From: Oscillospiraceae bacterium
Lineage (GTDB): Bacteria; Bacillota_A; Clostridia; Oscillospirales; Ruminococcaceae
Assembly (NCBI GenBank): GCA_004558145.1
Contig: SFDQ01000001.1
Location: 124,001-188,000 of the forward strand
DNA: 64,000 nt
Direction: 5' to 3'
Each line of letters begins with the position of its first letter. Position 1 is the first letter of the stretch. This document shows, in pieces, positions 24,974 through 32,490 of this stretch. Both the position numbers and the translations under genes were made by a program. The notes beneath the pieces are model-generated. The model saw nothing but the letters and a program-made list of their open reading frames with translations, was not told the DNA's origin and made no database searches.

Positions 24974-26200
24974 TTGAACCCCCAGCTGCGCAAGAATCTT
25001 TTGTTCAACACGGCGGGCAGCCTGCTGTTCTATCTCTGTCAGGCGGCGCTGAACCTGCTGGTCACGGCGCTGGCGGGCGTTGCCGCCAACGGCATGCTGG
25101 CCACCGCCATGACCATCGCCAACGTCTGCCTTTCGGTGGCAAGCTTTGGCATGCGCACCTTCCAGGTGTCCGACCTTGCGGGCAAATACGCCGACCGCAC
25201 CTACCTCGCCAGCCGCTACGTCACCCTGACGGCGGCGGGCGCGGGCTGCCTTGTGTTCGCCTTCATCAACAGCTACTCCGCCGAGCAGCGCTGGGTCATC
25301 GCCCTCTACACCGCCTACCGCCTCATCGAGAGCTGGTCCGACGTGTGGCACGGCTATCTGCAAAAGGCCGAGCGGCTGGACGTGGTGGGCATCAGCTTCG
25401 GCGTGCGGGGCCTTGTCACCGCCGGCACGGTGACCCTGGGCCTTGTGCTCACCGGCAACCTTGTGCTCACCCTGGCGGCGCTGTTCGCGCTGAACGCCGT
25501 CTATGTGCTGGCGGTGGACCTGCCCCTGGCCCGCAGATACGCGGACCTTGCAAACCGGGAGGGCGGCAGCGTGTGGGCTCTCTTGGCCGAGTGCGCGCCG
25601 CTGGCGGTGTATGCCGCGGTGAACACCGCCATCCCCTCGGTGCCCCGCTATTTCTGCGAGCGGGTGCTGGGCACCGTGAAGATGAGCTATTTCAACAACG
25701 TGTTTCTGCCGGTGCTCATTCTGCAGGTGGCGGTGATCTACCTCTTCGTGCCCTTTATCACCACCTTTGCCCGCCTTTGGAACAAAAAGGACAAAGCGGG
25801 CTATTTCCGGGGCCTTGTGCTGCTGGCGGCGGCGCTGGCCGCCATGTGGGCCGCCGGGGCCGCCGGTGTGGCGCTGCTGGGGCGGTGGGGCCTTTCCATC
25901 CTCTACCCCACCAGCCCGGAAATTCTGGACTACGCGCCCCTTTTGCAGCCGCTGGTGGTCGCCACCGTCTGCACCGTGGCCTCCACCGTGCTGTGCCACC
26001 TGCTCACCATCGCCCGGGACATGCGCGGCCTCATCCTGGGCAATCTGGCGGGCCTTGCCGCCGCCGCGGCGGTGAGCGTGCCGCTGCTCTCCGCCTTTGA
26101 CATCTACGGCGCGGCCTACGCCACCATCGCCGGCATCGGCGTGCAGGGGCTGTGCCTGCTGGGCTTTTTGCTGGCGAAATGCCGCAAACAGTTTGGCTGA
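24974..26200 (+). CDS. Polysaccharide flippase (Wzx/MATE-like)
   Basis: A 408-residue integral membrane protein with about twelve helices, arranged like the oligosaccharide flippases of the Wzx/MOP superfamily, which move lipid-linked glycans across the membrane. The N-terminus reads RKNLLFNTAGSLLFYLCQAALN and helices follow in regular order; PSVPRYFCERVLG matches the conserved mid-protein loop of Wzx proteins. The start is TTG at 24974, 9 bp after AGGAGG. It closes the MBOAT operon and is followed by a new promoter. It probably exports the repeat unit modified by the enzymes of this locus. Confidence 0.8.
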   Translation: MNPQLRKNLLFNTAGSLLFYLCQAALNLLVTALAGVAANGMLATAMTIANVCLSVASFGMRTFQVSDLAGKYADRTYLASRYVTLTAAGAGCLVFAFINSYSAEQRWVIALYTAYRLIESWSDVWHGYLQKAERLDVVGISFGVRGLVTAGTVTLGLVLTGNLVLTLAALFALNAVYVLAVDLPLARRYADLANREGGSVWALLAECAPLAVYAAVNTAIPSVPRYFCERVLGTVKMSYFNNVFLPVLILQVAVIYLFVPFITTFARLWNKKDKAGYFRGLVLLAAALAAMWAAGAAGVALLGRWGLSILYPTSPEILDYAPLLQPLVVATVCTVASTVLCHLLTIARDMRGLILGNLAGLAAAAAVSVPLLSAFDIYGAAYATIAGIGVQGLCLLGFLLAKCRKQFG

Positions 26201-26207
26201 TACGGAT

Positions 26208-26236
26208 TTGTAATCTGTCTCTGCCCGTGGTATAAT
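26208..26236 (+). promoter_or_regulatory. Promoter for the sugar amidotransferase
   Basis: TTGTAA (26208-26213), 17-bp spacer, TATAAT (26231-26236), 45 bp before the GTG start. It gives the amidotransferase an independent transcript in addition to readthrough from the flippase gene. Confidence 0.75.
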
Positions 26237-26281
26237 AACGCCGTTGGAACCATTTGATTTTTTACAGGGAGGTACCCACCC

Positions 26282-27400
26282 GTGAAATACTGCAAAAAAT
26301 GCACCATGCCCGACACCCGGCCCGGCATCACCTTCGACTCCGAAGGAGTATGCAGCGCCTGCCGCCACTACGAGAGCCGCTCCAAGGTGGACTGGGACGC
26401 CCGCTGGAAGGAATTTGAAGCCCTGTGCGACAAATACCGCGGCATGAACGGCCCCGGCGGCTACGACTGCGCCGTGGCGGTGAGCGGCGGCAAGGACAGC
26501 CACTTCCAGGTCTACATCCTGAAAGAGGTCATGAAGATGAACCCCATCCTCTTCAGCGTGGAGGACAACTTCCCCATGACCGAGGCGGGCAAGCACAACC
26601 TGAAGAACATCTCCGAGGCCTTCGGCTGCACCATCATCAGCTGCAAGCCCAACATCAAGGCCCAGAAGACCCTGATGCGTGCCTTCTTTGAGAAGTACGG
26701 CAAGCCCACCTGGTATGTGGACCGCCTCATCTACACCTTCCCCCTGCACATGGCCCTCAAGTTCAACACGCCCTTGCTGTGCTACGGCGAGAACGTGAGC
26801 TTTGAGTACGGCGGCAACGCCGACGAGGAGACCTATTCCGCCCGCGGCCAGATCGAGAACGGCGTGGCGGTGGGCTTCCCCACCGAGGAGCTGCTGAGCT
26901 ACGGCGTGAGCGAGAACGACCTTGCCCTGACCAAGGCCCCCACCGCCGAAGAGCTGGCAAAGCTGGACCCCTTCTATCTGAGCTACTTCCTGCCCTGGAA
27001 CAGCTACAAGAACTATCAGCTGGCCAAGAGCCGCGGCTTCCACGACCTGACCCACGAGTGGGACCGCACCCACCACGCCGAGAACTTCGACCAGATCGAC
27101 AGCCGCGCGTATCTGGTGCACAGCTGGCTGAAGTATCCCAAGTTCGGCCACGCCGCCGCCACCGACTACACCGCCCGCTACATCCGCTACGGCATGATGA
27201 CCCGCGAGGAGGCCATCCCCATCATCAAGGAGCGGGACGGCGCGCTGGACCCGCTGAGCGTGCGGGATTTCTGCGAGTTCTGCGGTTACAGCGAGGCGGA
27301 GTTCTGGGCCGTCATCGACAAGTTCTACAACCGGGACATCTTCTACAAGGACGAGTTCGGCCGCTGGATGCTGAAGGAGCCCATCTGGGAAGAGAAATAA
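26282..27400 (+). CDS. N-acetyl-sugar amidotransferase (PseA/WbpG family)
   Basis: A 372-residue PP-loop ATP pyrophosphatase that converts an N-acetyl group of a sugar to an acetamidino group, using ammonia from glutamine supplied by a partner. The N-terminus has two CxxC pairs (C4, C7, C24, C27), likely a zinc site, then the PP-loop SGGKDS (68-73). Family segments NFPMTEAG and YFLPWNSYKNY follow. The start is GTG at 26282 after GGGAGG. PseA and its relatives act in pseudaminic and legionaminic pathways, so amidation of the nonulosonate made here is likely. No HisH/HisF-type partners are in the window. Confidence 0.88.
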   Translation: MKYCKKCTMPDTRPGITFDSEGVCSACRHYESRSKVDWDARWKEFEALCDKYRGMNGPGGYDCAVAVSGGKDSHFQVYILKEVMKMNPILFSVEDNFPMTEAGKHNLKNISEAFGCTIISCKPNIKAQKTLMRAFFEKYGKPTWYVDRLIYTFPLHMALKFNTPLLCYGENVSFEYGGNADEETYSARGQIENGVAVGFPTEELLSYGVSENDLALTKAPTAEELAKLDPFYLSYFLPWNSYKNYQLAKSRGFHDLTHEWDRTHHAENFDQIDSRAYLVHSWLKYPKFGHAAATDYTARYIRYGMMTREEAIPIIKERDGALDPLSVRDFCEFCGYSEAEFWAVIDKFYNRDIFYKDEFGRWMLKEPIWEEK

Positions 27401-27413
27401 ATCGCTGCTTTTG

Positions 27414-27445
27414 CGGGCGCTCCCTTTCGGGGAGCGCCCGTTTTT
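27414..27445 (+). terminator. Terminator after the amidotransferase
   Basis: An 11-bp perfect stem (CGGGCGCTCCC with its complement, 27414-27440) with a 5-nt loop and five T residues. It closes the glycan locus on the right. Confidence 0.85.
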
Positions 27446-27534
27446 CTTGTGACAAAGCCGTTACAAAAGGCCGCGAGAGGCTGTTTTTCCCGCTCCGCCG
27501 TGCTATGATGAGGGCAGAAAAGGAGGCGTGACCC

Positions 27535-28398
27535 ATGCTGAAAAAGAGACTGCTTTCCCTGCTGGTTTGTTTTGTGCTGGCGCTGGCGGTGCCCTTCGCC
27601 GCCTTCGCGGATATGGGGCCCAAGCCCGCCGTGGAGGTGCAGACCGCGGGCCTCTCGCAGGAGTGCTGGGTCACCCTGCTGGCGGAGCAGACCTCCATCG
27701 GCCCCTGGAACCTGCCCGGCAGCGAGCCGCCGGATTGGTTCGCCGCCGAGGAGCACCCCGCCTGGGAGGCCTTCGCCGCTTTTGAAGACGGGGACGGCTA
27801 CCACTTTCTGCAATGGCAGGCCCAGGTGAAGGATGACGCGCCCGCCACCTGGAGCTACATGGCCCCGAAGCACTTCAAGATTCTGTTCTGGTTCCCCGAG
27901 AGCGGCGGCTACGCCGTGACCGAAAAGCTGGACCGCTACGCCTATTCCGCCGTCTACCGGGTGGACCTTTCCGGCGTTGACCCGGCGGCGGGCGAAGTGC
28001 AGGCCGTCACCGCCCAAAAGAACTACGACTACGCCGGCGAGGCGCTGGGCCTTGCCGTCCGCTTTGTGCTCACGCTGGCGGTGGAATTGCTCATTGCTCT
28101 GCCCTTCGGCTACCTCAAGCGCAGCCACCTGCGGGTGCTGCTCATCACCAATCTGGCCACCCAGCTGGCGCTGAATCTGGCTCTCAATCTCACCGCCTAT
28201 TATTCCGGGTCGCTTGCCATGTGGCTGCTCTATCCCCTGCTGGAGCTGGCGGTGTTCATCGTGGAGGCGGTGGTGTTCCGGCTGGCGTTCAAGCCGCAGG
28301 CGGGCAAGGGCCACCCGGTGCTCTACGCCTTTGTGGCCAACGCCGCTTCCTACGCCCTCGGGCTGTGGCTGGGCAATCTGGTGCCGGCGCTGTTCTGA
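27535..28398 (+). CDS. Signal-peptide protein with C-terminal membrane helices, unknown
   Basis: A 287-residue protein of unknown function. It begins with a signal peptide (MLKKRLLSLLVCFVLALAVP, cleavage near AFA at about residue 25) followed by a DMGPKPAVEVQ stretch, an extracytoplasmic domain of about 140 residues, and four hydrophobic helices in the C-terminal 120 residues (about 165-287). The ADMGPKP start of the mature protein is a pattern I associate with conserved clostridial membrane proteins without known role. It stands alone between the amidotransferase terminator and the T-box leader. No catalytic motif is visible. Confidence 0.7.
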   Translation: MLKKRLLSLLVCFVLALAVPFAAFADMGPKPAVEVQTAGLSQECWVTLLAEQTSIGPWNLPGSEPPDWFAAEEHPAWEAFAAFEDGDGYHFLQWQAQVKDDAPATWSYMAPKHFKILFWFPESGGYAVTEKLDRYAYSAVYRVDLSGVDPAAGEVQAVTAQKNYDYAGEALGLAVRFVLTLAVELLIALPFGYLKRSHLRVLLITNLATQLALNLALNLTAYYSGSLAMWLLYPLLELAVFIVEAVVFRLAFKPQAGKGHPVLYAFVANAASYALGLWLGNLVPALF

Positions 28399-28407
28399 AA
28401 AAAGTGC

Positions 28408-28436
28408 TTGACAAACCCCGCCGCTGTGGGTATCAT
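28408..28436 (+). promoter_or_regulatory. Sigma-A promoter for the met T-box transcript
   Basis: TTGACA (28408-28413), 17-bp spacer, TATCAT (28431-28436). It starts about 10 bp after the stop of the preceding gene. Confidence 0.8.
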
Positions 28437-28442
28437 AATGCA

Positions 28443-28745
28443 TATACGCAAAGACGTTGACGAGAAGAGTAGATTTTCGGCATCGGCCTTTTCCAGAGAG
28501 CCCGGTCAGGTGGAAGCGGGCAAGGCACAGGAAATCGAACATGGCCTCTGAGTCGCGCGGGTGAGGGGCATGAGCCTTAAATCCGCGACGGGTGCGCCCG
28601 TTAAAGCGCCAGGCTGTAACCGGCATCTGCCGCCGCAGCTGCAAAGGCTGTTTTCCGCGAGGAAAACGGCGAACCAAGGTGGTACCACGAAGCTTTTTAT
28701 AAGCTCTCGTCCTTGCTGTCATGCAGGGACGGGGGCTTTTTTGTT
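28443..28745 (+). ncRNA. T-box leader, probably methionyl-tRNA sensing
   Basis: The 390-bp stretch between genes contains a T-box antitermination leader. Stem I markers are GACGAGAAGAGTAG near the 5' end, CAGAGAGCC, and the facing CCTCTGAG. The conserved T-box AAGGTGGTACCACG is at 28676-28689, and the terminator at 28703-28742. The leader binds uncharged tRNA and then lets transcription continue. Because it precedes metNIQ, the specifier should be AUG; the candidate at 28570-28572 (ATG followed by A, downstream of the CTCTGAG arm) fits, another ATG lies at 28541-28543. The codon choice is not proven without folding. Confidence 0.92.
28703..28742 (+). terminator. T-box-controlled terminator hairpin
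   Basis: A 14-bp stem (28703-28716 with 28723-28736, including G-T pairs) and six T residues. The preceding T-box sequence would pair in the alternative antiterminator. Confidence 0.85.
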
Positions 28746-28787
28746 TGCCCTTTGGGCCAATACCGGGTTGGAGTGAGAAGAAAAAAC

Positions 28788-29528
28788 ATGATCGAGATCA
28801 AGAACTTAGGCAAAGTATTCACCGAAAAAAGCGGCAAGGTGGTGGCGCTGCGCAACGCCTCGGCCACCATCAACGACGGCGACATCTTCGGCGTCATCGG
28901 CATGAGCGGCGCGGGCAAAAGCACCCTTTTGCGCTGCCTGTGCCTGCTGGAAAAGCCCTCGGAAGGGCAGATCTTGCTCAACGGGCGGGACCTGGCGGCC
29001 CTCTCCGGCGCGGACCTGCGCATGGCCCGCCGCCAGATGGGCGTGGTGTTCCAGGGCTACAACCTGCTGATGCAGAAGACCGTGGCCGAGAACGTGGCCT
29101 TCCCCCTGAAGCTGGACAAATACGACAAGGCCACGGTGGACGCCCGGGTGAAGGAGCTGCTGGAGCTTGTGGGCCTTGCGGACCGGGCGGGCAGCTATCC
29201 CAGCCAGCTCTCCGGCGGGCAGAAACAGCGTGTGGCCCTGGCGCGGGCCCTGGCCAGCAAGCCGCAGGTGCTGCTGTGCGACGAGCCCACCAGCGCCCTG
29301 GACCCCCTGACCACCAAGAGCGTGCTGGAACTTTTGAAGGACATCAACCAGAAACTGGGCGTCACCATCATCATCATCACCCACGAGCTGGCGGTGGTGC
29401 GCAGCATCTGCAACCGGATGGTGGTCATCGACAACGGCCTGTTCGTGGAGCAGGGCGAGACCGCCGAGATTTTTGAGAATCCCCAAAGCGAAGTGGCCCG
29501 GCTGCTGCTGGGCAAAGAGGAGGTGTGA
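28788..29528 (+). CDS. metN: Methionine ABC transporter ATPase, short form without NIL domain
   Basis: A 246-residue ABC ATPase that powers methionine import. Walker A is GMSGAGKST (38-46), the signature is LSGGQKQRVALARALA, and Walker B is VLLCDEPTSALDP. Typical MetN proteins are about 340 residues and end in an ACT-like NIL domain that senses cytoplasmic methionine; here the protein stops right after the ATPase, so trans-inhibition by methionine is probably absent. ATG 28788 is preferred over an upstream in-frame start that lies inside the leader terminator. It is the first gene of metNIQ. Confidence 0.92.
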   Translation: MIEIKNLGKVFTEKSGKVVALRNASATINDGDIFGVIGMSGAGKSTLLRCLCLLEKPSEGQILLNGRDLAALSGADLRMARRQMGVVFQGYNLLMQKTVAENVAFPLKLDKYDKATVDARVKELLELVGLADRAGSYPSQLSGGQKQRVALARALASKPQVLLCDEPTSALDPLTTKSVLELLKDINQKLGVTIIIITHELAVVRSICNRMVVIDNGLFVEQGETAEIFENPQSEVARLLLGKEEV

Positions 29529-29533
29529 GCACC

Positions 29534-30202
29534 ATGGCACAGTTCTTTGCAGAATACGGCGACCTTCTTTGGGAGGGAACGCTGGAGACCCTTTACATGA
29601 CCTTCGTGCCCACCCTGGCGGCCTACCTCATCGGCCTGCCCATGGGCGTGCTGCTCACCACCACCAAGCCCGGCGGCATCATGGCCGCCCCCACCTTCAA
29701 CGCGGTGTTCGGCTGGCTGGTGAACCTCTTCCGCAGCATCCCCTTCATGATTTTGATCTTCTTCGTCCTGCCGCTCACCCGGCTCATCGTGGGCACCTCC
29801 ATCGGCGCCACCGCCGCCAACGTGCCCCTGGCCATCGCCGCGGCCCCCTTCGTGGCCCGCATGGTGGAGCAGAGCCTGGAAGAGATCGACCAGGGCGTGG
29901 TGGAGGCCGCCCGGTGCATGGGCGCCACCAACTGGCAGATCATCACCCGGGTGCTGCTGGTGGAAAGCGTGCCCAGCCTGCTGCGGGGCCTTTCCATCAC
30001 CATCATCACCATCTTCGGCTACACCGCCGTCACCGGCGCGGTGGGCGCGGGCGGCCTTGGCAACATCGCCTTCCGCTTCGGCTACCAGCGGTACCAGACC
30101 GACGTGATGTACGCCACCGTGGTGCTGGTGGTCATCCTGGTCTGCATCATCCAGAGCGTGTGCAGCTTTCTGGCCCGCAAGTCGGACAAGCGCAACCGCT
30201 GA
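29534..30202 (+). CDS. metI: Methionine ABC transporter permease
   Basis: A 222-residue permease with five to six helices, MetI family. It has the NLFRSIPFMILIFFVLP segment and the EAA loop EAARCMGATNWQIITRVLLVES, which contacts the ATPase. The ATG at 29534 is 10 bp after AGAGGAGG; a GTG at 29525 that overlaps the metN stop has almost no spacing and is less likely. It lies between metN and metQ. The GAGGLGNIAFRFGYQRY region is conserved in methionine permeases. Confidence 0.92.
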   Translation: MAQFFAEYGDLLWEGTLETLYMTFVPTLAAYLIGLPMGVLLTTTKPGGIMAAPTFNAVFGWLVNLFRSIPFMILIFFVLPLTRLIVGTSIGATAANVPLAIAAAPFVARMVEQSLEEIDQGVVEAARCMGATNWQIITRVLLVESVPSLLRGLSITIITIFGYTAVTGAVGAGGLGNIAFRFGYQRYQTDVMYATVVLVVILVCIIQSVCSFLARKSDKRNR

Positions 30203-30285
30203 ACCTTCGTTTTAAGGCTGCCCGGCGCAGAGGGGTGCCGGACGCTTTAAGAGATACACTCAACAGAAAAAGGAGAGAGAAGAAC

Positions 30286-31119
30286 ATGAAAAAAATCGTT
30301 GCACTGGCTCTGACCCTGTGCCTGGCGCTGGGTCTGGCCGCCTGCGGCTCCTCCGGCGAGCAGCTGCAGATCGGCATCCCCGCCGACGCCACCAACGGCG
30401 CCCGCGCCCTGCTGCTTCTGCAGGACCTGGGCATCATCACCCTGAACGACGGCGTGGGCCTGGAGGCCACCGAGCGTGACGTGAAGGACAATCCCTACAA
30501 CGTGAAGATCGTGGCCATGGAGGCCGCCAACCTTCCCAGCAGCCTGCCTGACCTGGACTTCGCGGTCATCAACGGCAACTACGCCTCCGGCGCGGGCATC
30601 GGCGACACCGTTCTGGTGACCGAGGACGCCGAGAGCGTGGCCGCCCAGACCTACGGCAACGTGTTGTGCGTCAAGGAAGGCCGCGAGGAGGAGCCCGCCG
30701 TGCAGGCTCTGCTGGCCGCCCTGATGAGCGAGGACACCCAGAACTGGATCGCCGAGAACTACAACGGCGTGGTCATGCCCATGGGCGCGCAGGAACTGGA
30801 GTTCCCCGAGATCGCCGAGCCCGTCACCCTGAAGGTGGGCGCTTCCCCCAGCCCCCATGCGGAAATTCTGGAGCATGTGGCCCCCATCCTGGCCGAGCAC
30901 AACGTCACCCTGGACATTGTGGAGTTTGACGACTATGTGATGCCCAACACCGGCGTGGAAGACGGCAGCCTGGACGCCAACTACTTCCAGCATCAGCCCT
31001 ATCTGGACGACTTCAACGCCGAGAACGGCACCCACATCGTGAGCGTGGGCGTTGTGCACTACGAGCCCATGGGCCTGTACCCCGGCAAGACCTCCAGCCT
31101 GGACGTGTTCAACAAATAA
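30286..31119 (+). CDS. metQ: Methionine-binding lipoprotein, circularly permuted
   Basis: A 277-residue NlpA/MetQ substrate-binding lipoprotein with the two halves in swapped order. Signal peptide and lipobox are residues 1-20 (GLAAC, C20). The segment that is normally C-terminal comes first: IGIPADATNGARALLLLQ (29-46), LPSSLPDLDFAVINGNYA, and NVLCVKEG. A linker (about 168-181) joins it to the segment that is normally N-terminal: LKVGASPSPHAEILE (182-196), DGSLDANYFQHQPYLDDF, and HYEPMGLYPGKTSSLD, where the protein ends. The new ends fall at the hinge before the IPADATN strand. The reading frame is open and flanked by metI and a terminator, so it is not a fragment or frameshift. Confidence 0.93.
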   Translation: MKKIVALALTLCLALGLAACGSSGEQLQIGIPADATNGARALLLLQDLGIITLNDGVGLEATERDVKDNPYNVKIVAMEAANLPSSLPDLDFAVINGNYASGAGIGDTVLVTEDAESVAAQTYGNVLCVKEGREEEPAVQALLAALMSEDTQNWIAENYNGVVMPMGAQELEFPEIAEPVTLKVGASPSPHAEILEHVAPILAEHNVTLDIVEFDDYVMPNTGVEDGSLDANYFQHQPYLDDFNAENGTHIVSVGVVHYEPMGLYPGKTSSLDVFNK

Positions 31120-31132
31120 ACGCCTCAAAAAA

Positions 31133-31162
31133 GGAGCCTGCGCAGTGCGCAGGCTCCTTTTT
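31133..31162. terminator. Bidirectional terminator between metQ and the permuted-papain gene
   Basis: An 11-bp perfect stem (31133-31143 with 31147-31157), five T after it on the plus strand and six A before it, so it also serves the leftward gene that ends at 31173. Confidence 0.88.
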
Positions 31163-31172
31163 CTTTTTATGT

Positions 31173-31724
31173 TCACGCCGCGGCGGGCAGCGGGCGGCGC
31201 CGGTCCGCCCAAGCCAGCGGCCCCCGGTAGACCACCCGGAAGCCCGGCATGCGGGCAAAATCCTCCGGGCGGATGAGGCTGGGGTGGCAGGGCAGGGTGA
31301 GCGCCCCGGTGCGCTCCAGCACGTCCGCCACGAACTGGCTGCAAAAATATTTGCCCGGCCGCACGTGGGGGATGCCCAGCCCCGCCAGCGCAAGGCCCAG
31401 CACGTCGTAGTCCCAGCAGGAGCCGGCGGAGGCCATCACCGTCATCTGCCGCTCGATGGCCTCGTAGGTGGCGCGGCTCACCGGCAGCTCCAGCAGAAGG
31501 CTGTCCGCCCCGCCGCAACGGCCGAACACCCCGGCGTGGATGTTCTCCCGGATGAAGCCGCCGGGCAGCATGAAGGGCTCGTAGCGCCGGGCAAAGCTGT
31601 ACATCCGCTCAAGGTCCCGGTCCAGCGCCAGACTGGCATGGGTGTACCGGCTGCCGCCCATGCCGTGAAGCAGCCGGGCGAACAGGGTGTCGGTGCGGGT
31701 GAGAAGGATGTAAACACAGGGCAT
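31173..31724 (-). CDS. Permuted papain-like (YiiX/NlpC-P60 type) protein
   Basis: A 183-residue protein of the permuted papain fold. The histidine comes first (GSRYTHASLALD, H29) and the cysteine last (GKYFCSQFVADVLERTG, C128), the reverse of classical NlpC/P60 order, as in YiiX/YebB-like proteins. An acidic or polar third residue cannot be placed by eye. No signal peptide is visible, so it probably acts inside the cell on a lipid, amide or peptide bond. ATG 31724 is preferred because AAAGGAGAG is 6 bp upstream; a longer frame to 31826 lacks a binding site. Substrate unknown. Confidence 0.72.
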   Translation of the reverse strand: MPCVYILLTRTDTLFARLLHGMGGSRYTHASLALDRDLERMYSFARRYEPFMLPGGFIRENIHAGVFGRCGGADSLLLELPVSRATYEAIERQMTVMASAGSCWDYDVLGLALAGLGIPHVRPGKYFCSQFVADVLERTGALTLPCHPSLIRPEDFARMPGFRVVYRGPLAWADRRRPLPAAA

Positions 31725-31819
31725 GGAGGTCTCTCCTTTGGGGCAGCGCTTGCCGGTTTTGACGTCTTGTTCATAAAACGAGGCAGACCCCCCGTTTTTT
31801 TCAAACCCCGCCGCCGGAT

Positions 31820-31848
31820 TTGACAAGGCTTTTCGCCGCCACTATAAT
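31820..31848 (+). promoter_or_regulatory. Sigma-A promoter for GNAT-hflX
   Basis: TTGACA (31820-31825), 17-bp spacer, TATAAT (31843-31848), a consensus promoter 36 bp before the GNAT start. Confidence 0.85.
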
Positions 31849-31883
31849 GGAGGAAATCTCGCACCGAAGGGAGGGGCCTTGCC

Positions 31884-32486
31884 ATGCGCCATCTGGGCAC
31901 CGTTCCCCTGCTCACGTCCCGCCTCTCGCTGGCGCCGCTGCGCGCGGCGGACGCGGAGGAGATGTTCCAAAACTGGGCGGGCGACGAGGCCGTGGCCCGG
32001 TTCATGCGCTGGCCCGCCCACAAAGACAGCCTGGAGACCTTTCAGCTGCTGGCCGCCTGGGAGTGCCTGTATCAAAGCGCCGACTACTACAACTGGGGCA
32101 TCCGCCGCCGCGCGGACGGCGCGCTGATGGGCACCATCGGCTTTGTTTTGGGCGAGGAGCAGAGCCCGGAAGCCTGGCGCGCGCCGGGGCTGGATTTTTC
32201 CGCCGGGGTGTGGGAGCCGGGCTACTGCCTGGGCCGTGCCTTCTGGGGGCAGGGCTATGCCACCGAAGCGCTGGCCGCCGTGCGGGACTTCTGGTTCGAC
32301 GAGGTGGGCGGAGCCTGGCTGGGCTGCTGCCACGCGGTGGAAAACCCCGCCAGCGGCCGGGTGATGGAAAAGGCGGGCTGGCGCTTTGACCACGCCGCCA
32401 CCTGTCACAAAGCCGACGGCACGCCCATGGCCTGCCGTTCATACTGTCTGAAAAAGGAAGAAAGGCAAAAAACGCCTTTGAGGTGA
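31884..32486 (+). CDS. RimJ/RimL-type GNAT acetyltransferase
   Basis: A 200-residue GNAT N-acetyltransferase. The N-terminus LLTSRLSLAPLRAADAEEMF is typical of the RimJ/RimL/acetyltransf_3 group, and the acetyl-CoA loop is seen as GRAFWGQGYATEAL, followed by ENPASGRVMEKAGW. The family acetylates protein N-termini, peptides or antibiotics; the substrate here is unknown. ATG 31884 follows GGGAGGGG. The hflX gene starts 4 bp after its stop and uses a GAGGTGA site inside this gene, so the two are co-translated. Confidence 0.82.
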   Translation: MRHLGTVPLLTSRLSLAPLRAADAEEMFQNWAGDEAVARFMRWPAHKDSLETFQLLAAWECLYQSADYYNWGIRRRADGALMGTIGFVLGEEQSPEAWRAPGLDFSAGVWEPGYCLGRAFWGQGYATEALAAVRDFWFDEVGGAWLGCCHAVENPASGRVMEKAGWRFDHAATCHKADGTPMACRSYCLKKEERQKTPLR

Positions 32487-32490
32487 AACA

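Noticed and set aside
28443..28745. SAM riboswitch upstream of metNIQ
   Set aside because: The conserved T-box sequence and stem I markers identify a T-box; no SAM-riboswitch core was seen.
29473..31119. Frame joining an extra N-terminal region to MetQ, which could have explained the swapped halves as a multi-domain fusion
   Set aside because: The region before ATG 30286 overlaps metI in another frame; the lipobox at the ATG start and the single copy of each half show a true permutation.
30286..31119. MetQ as two broken fragments or a frameshifted gene
   Set aside because: The frame is uninterrupted from lipobox to stop and both halves are complete.
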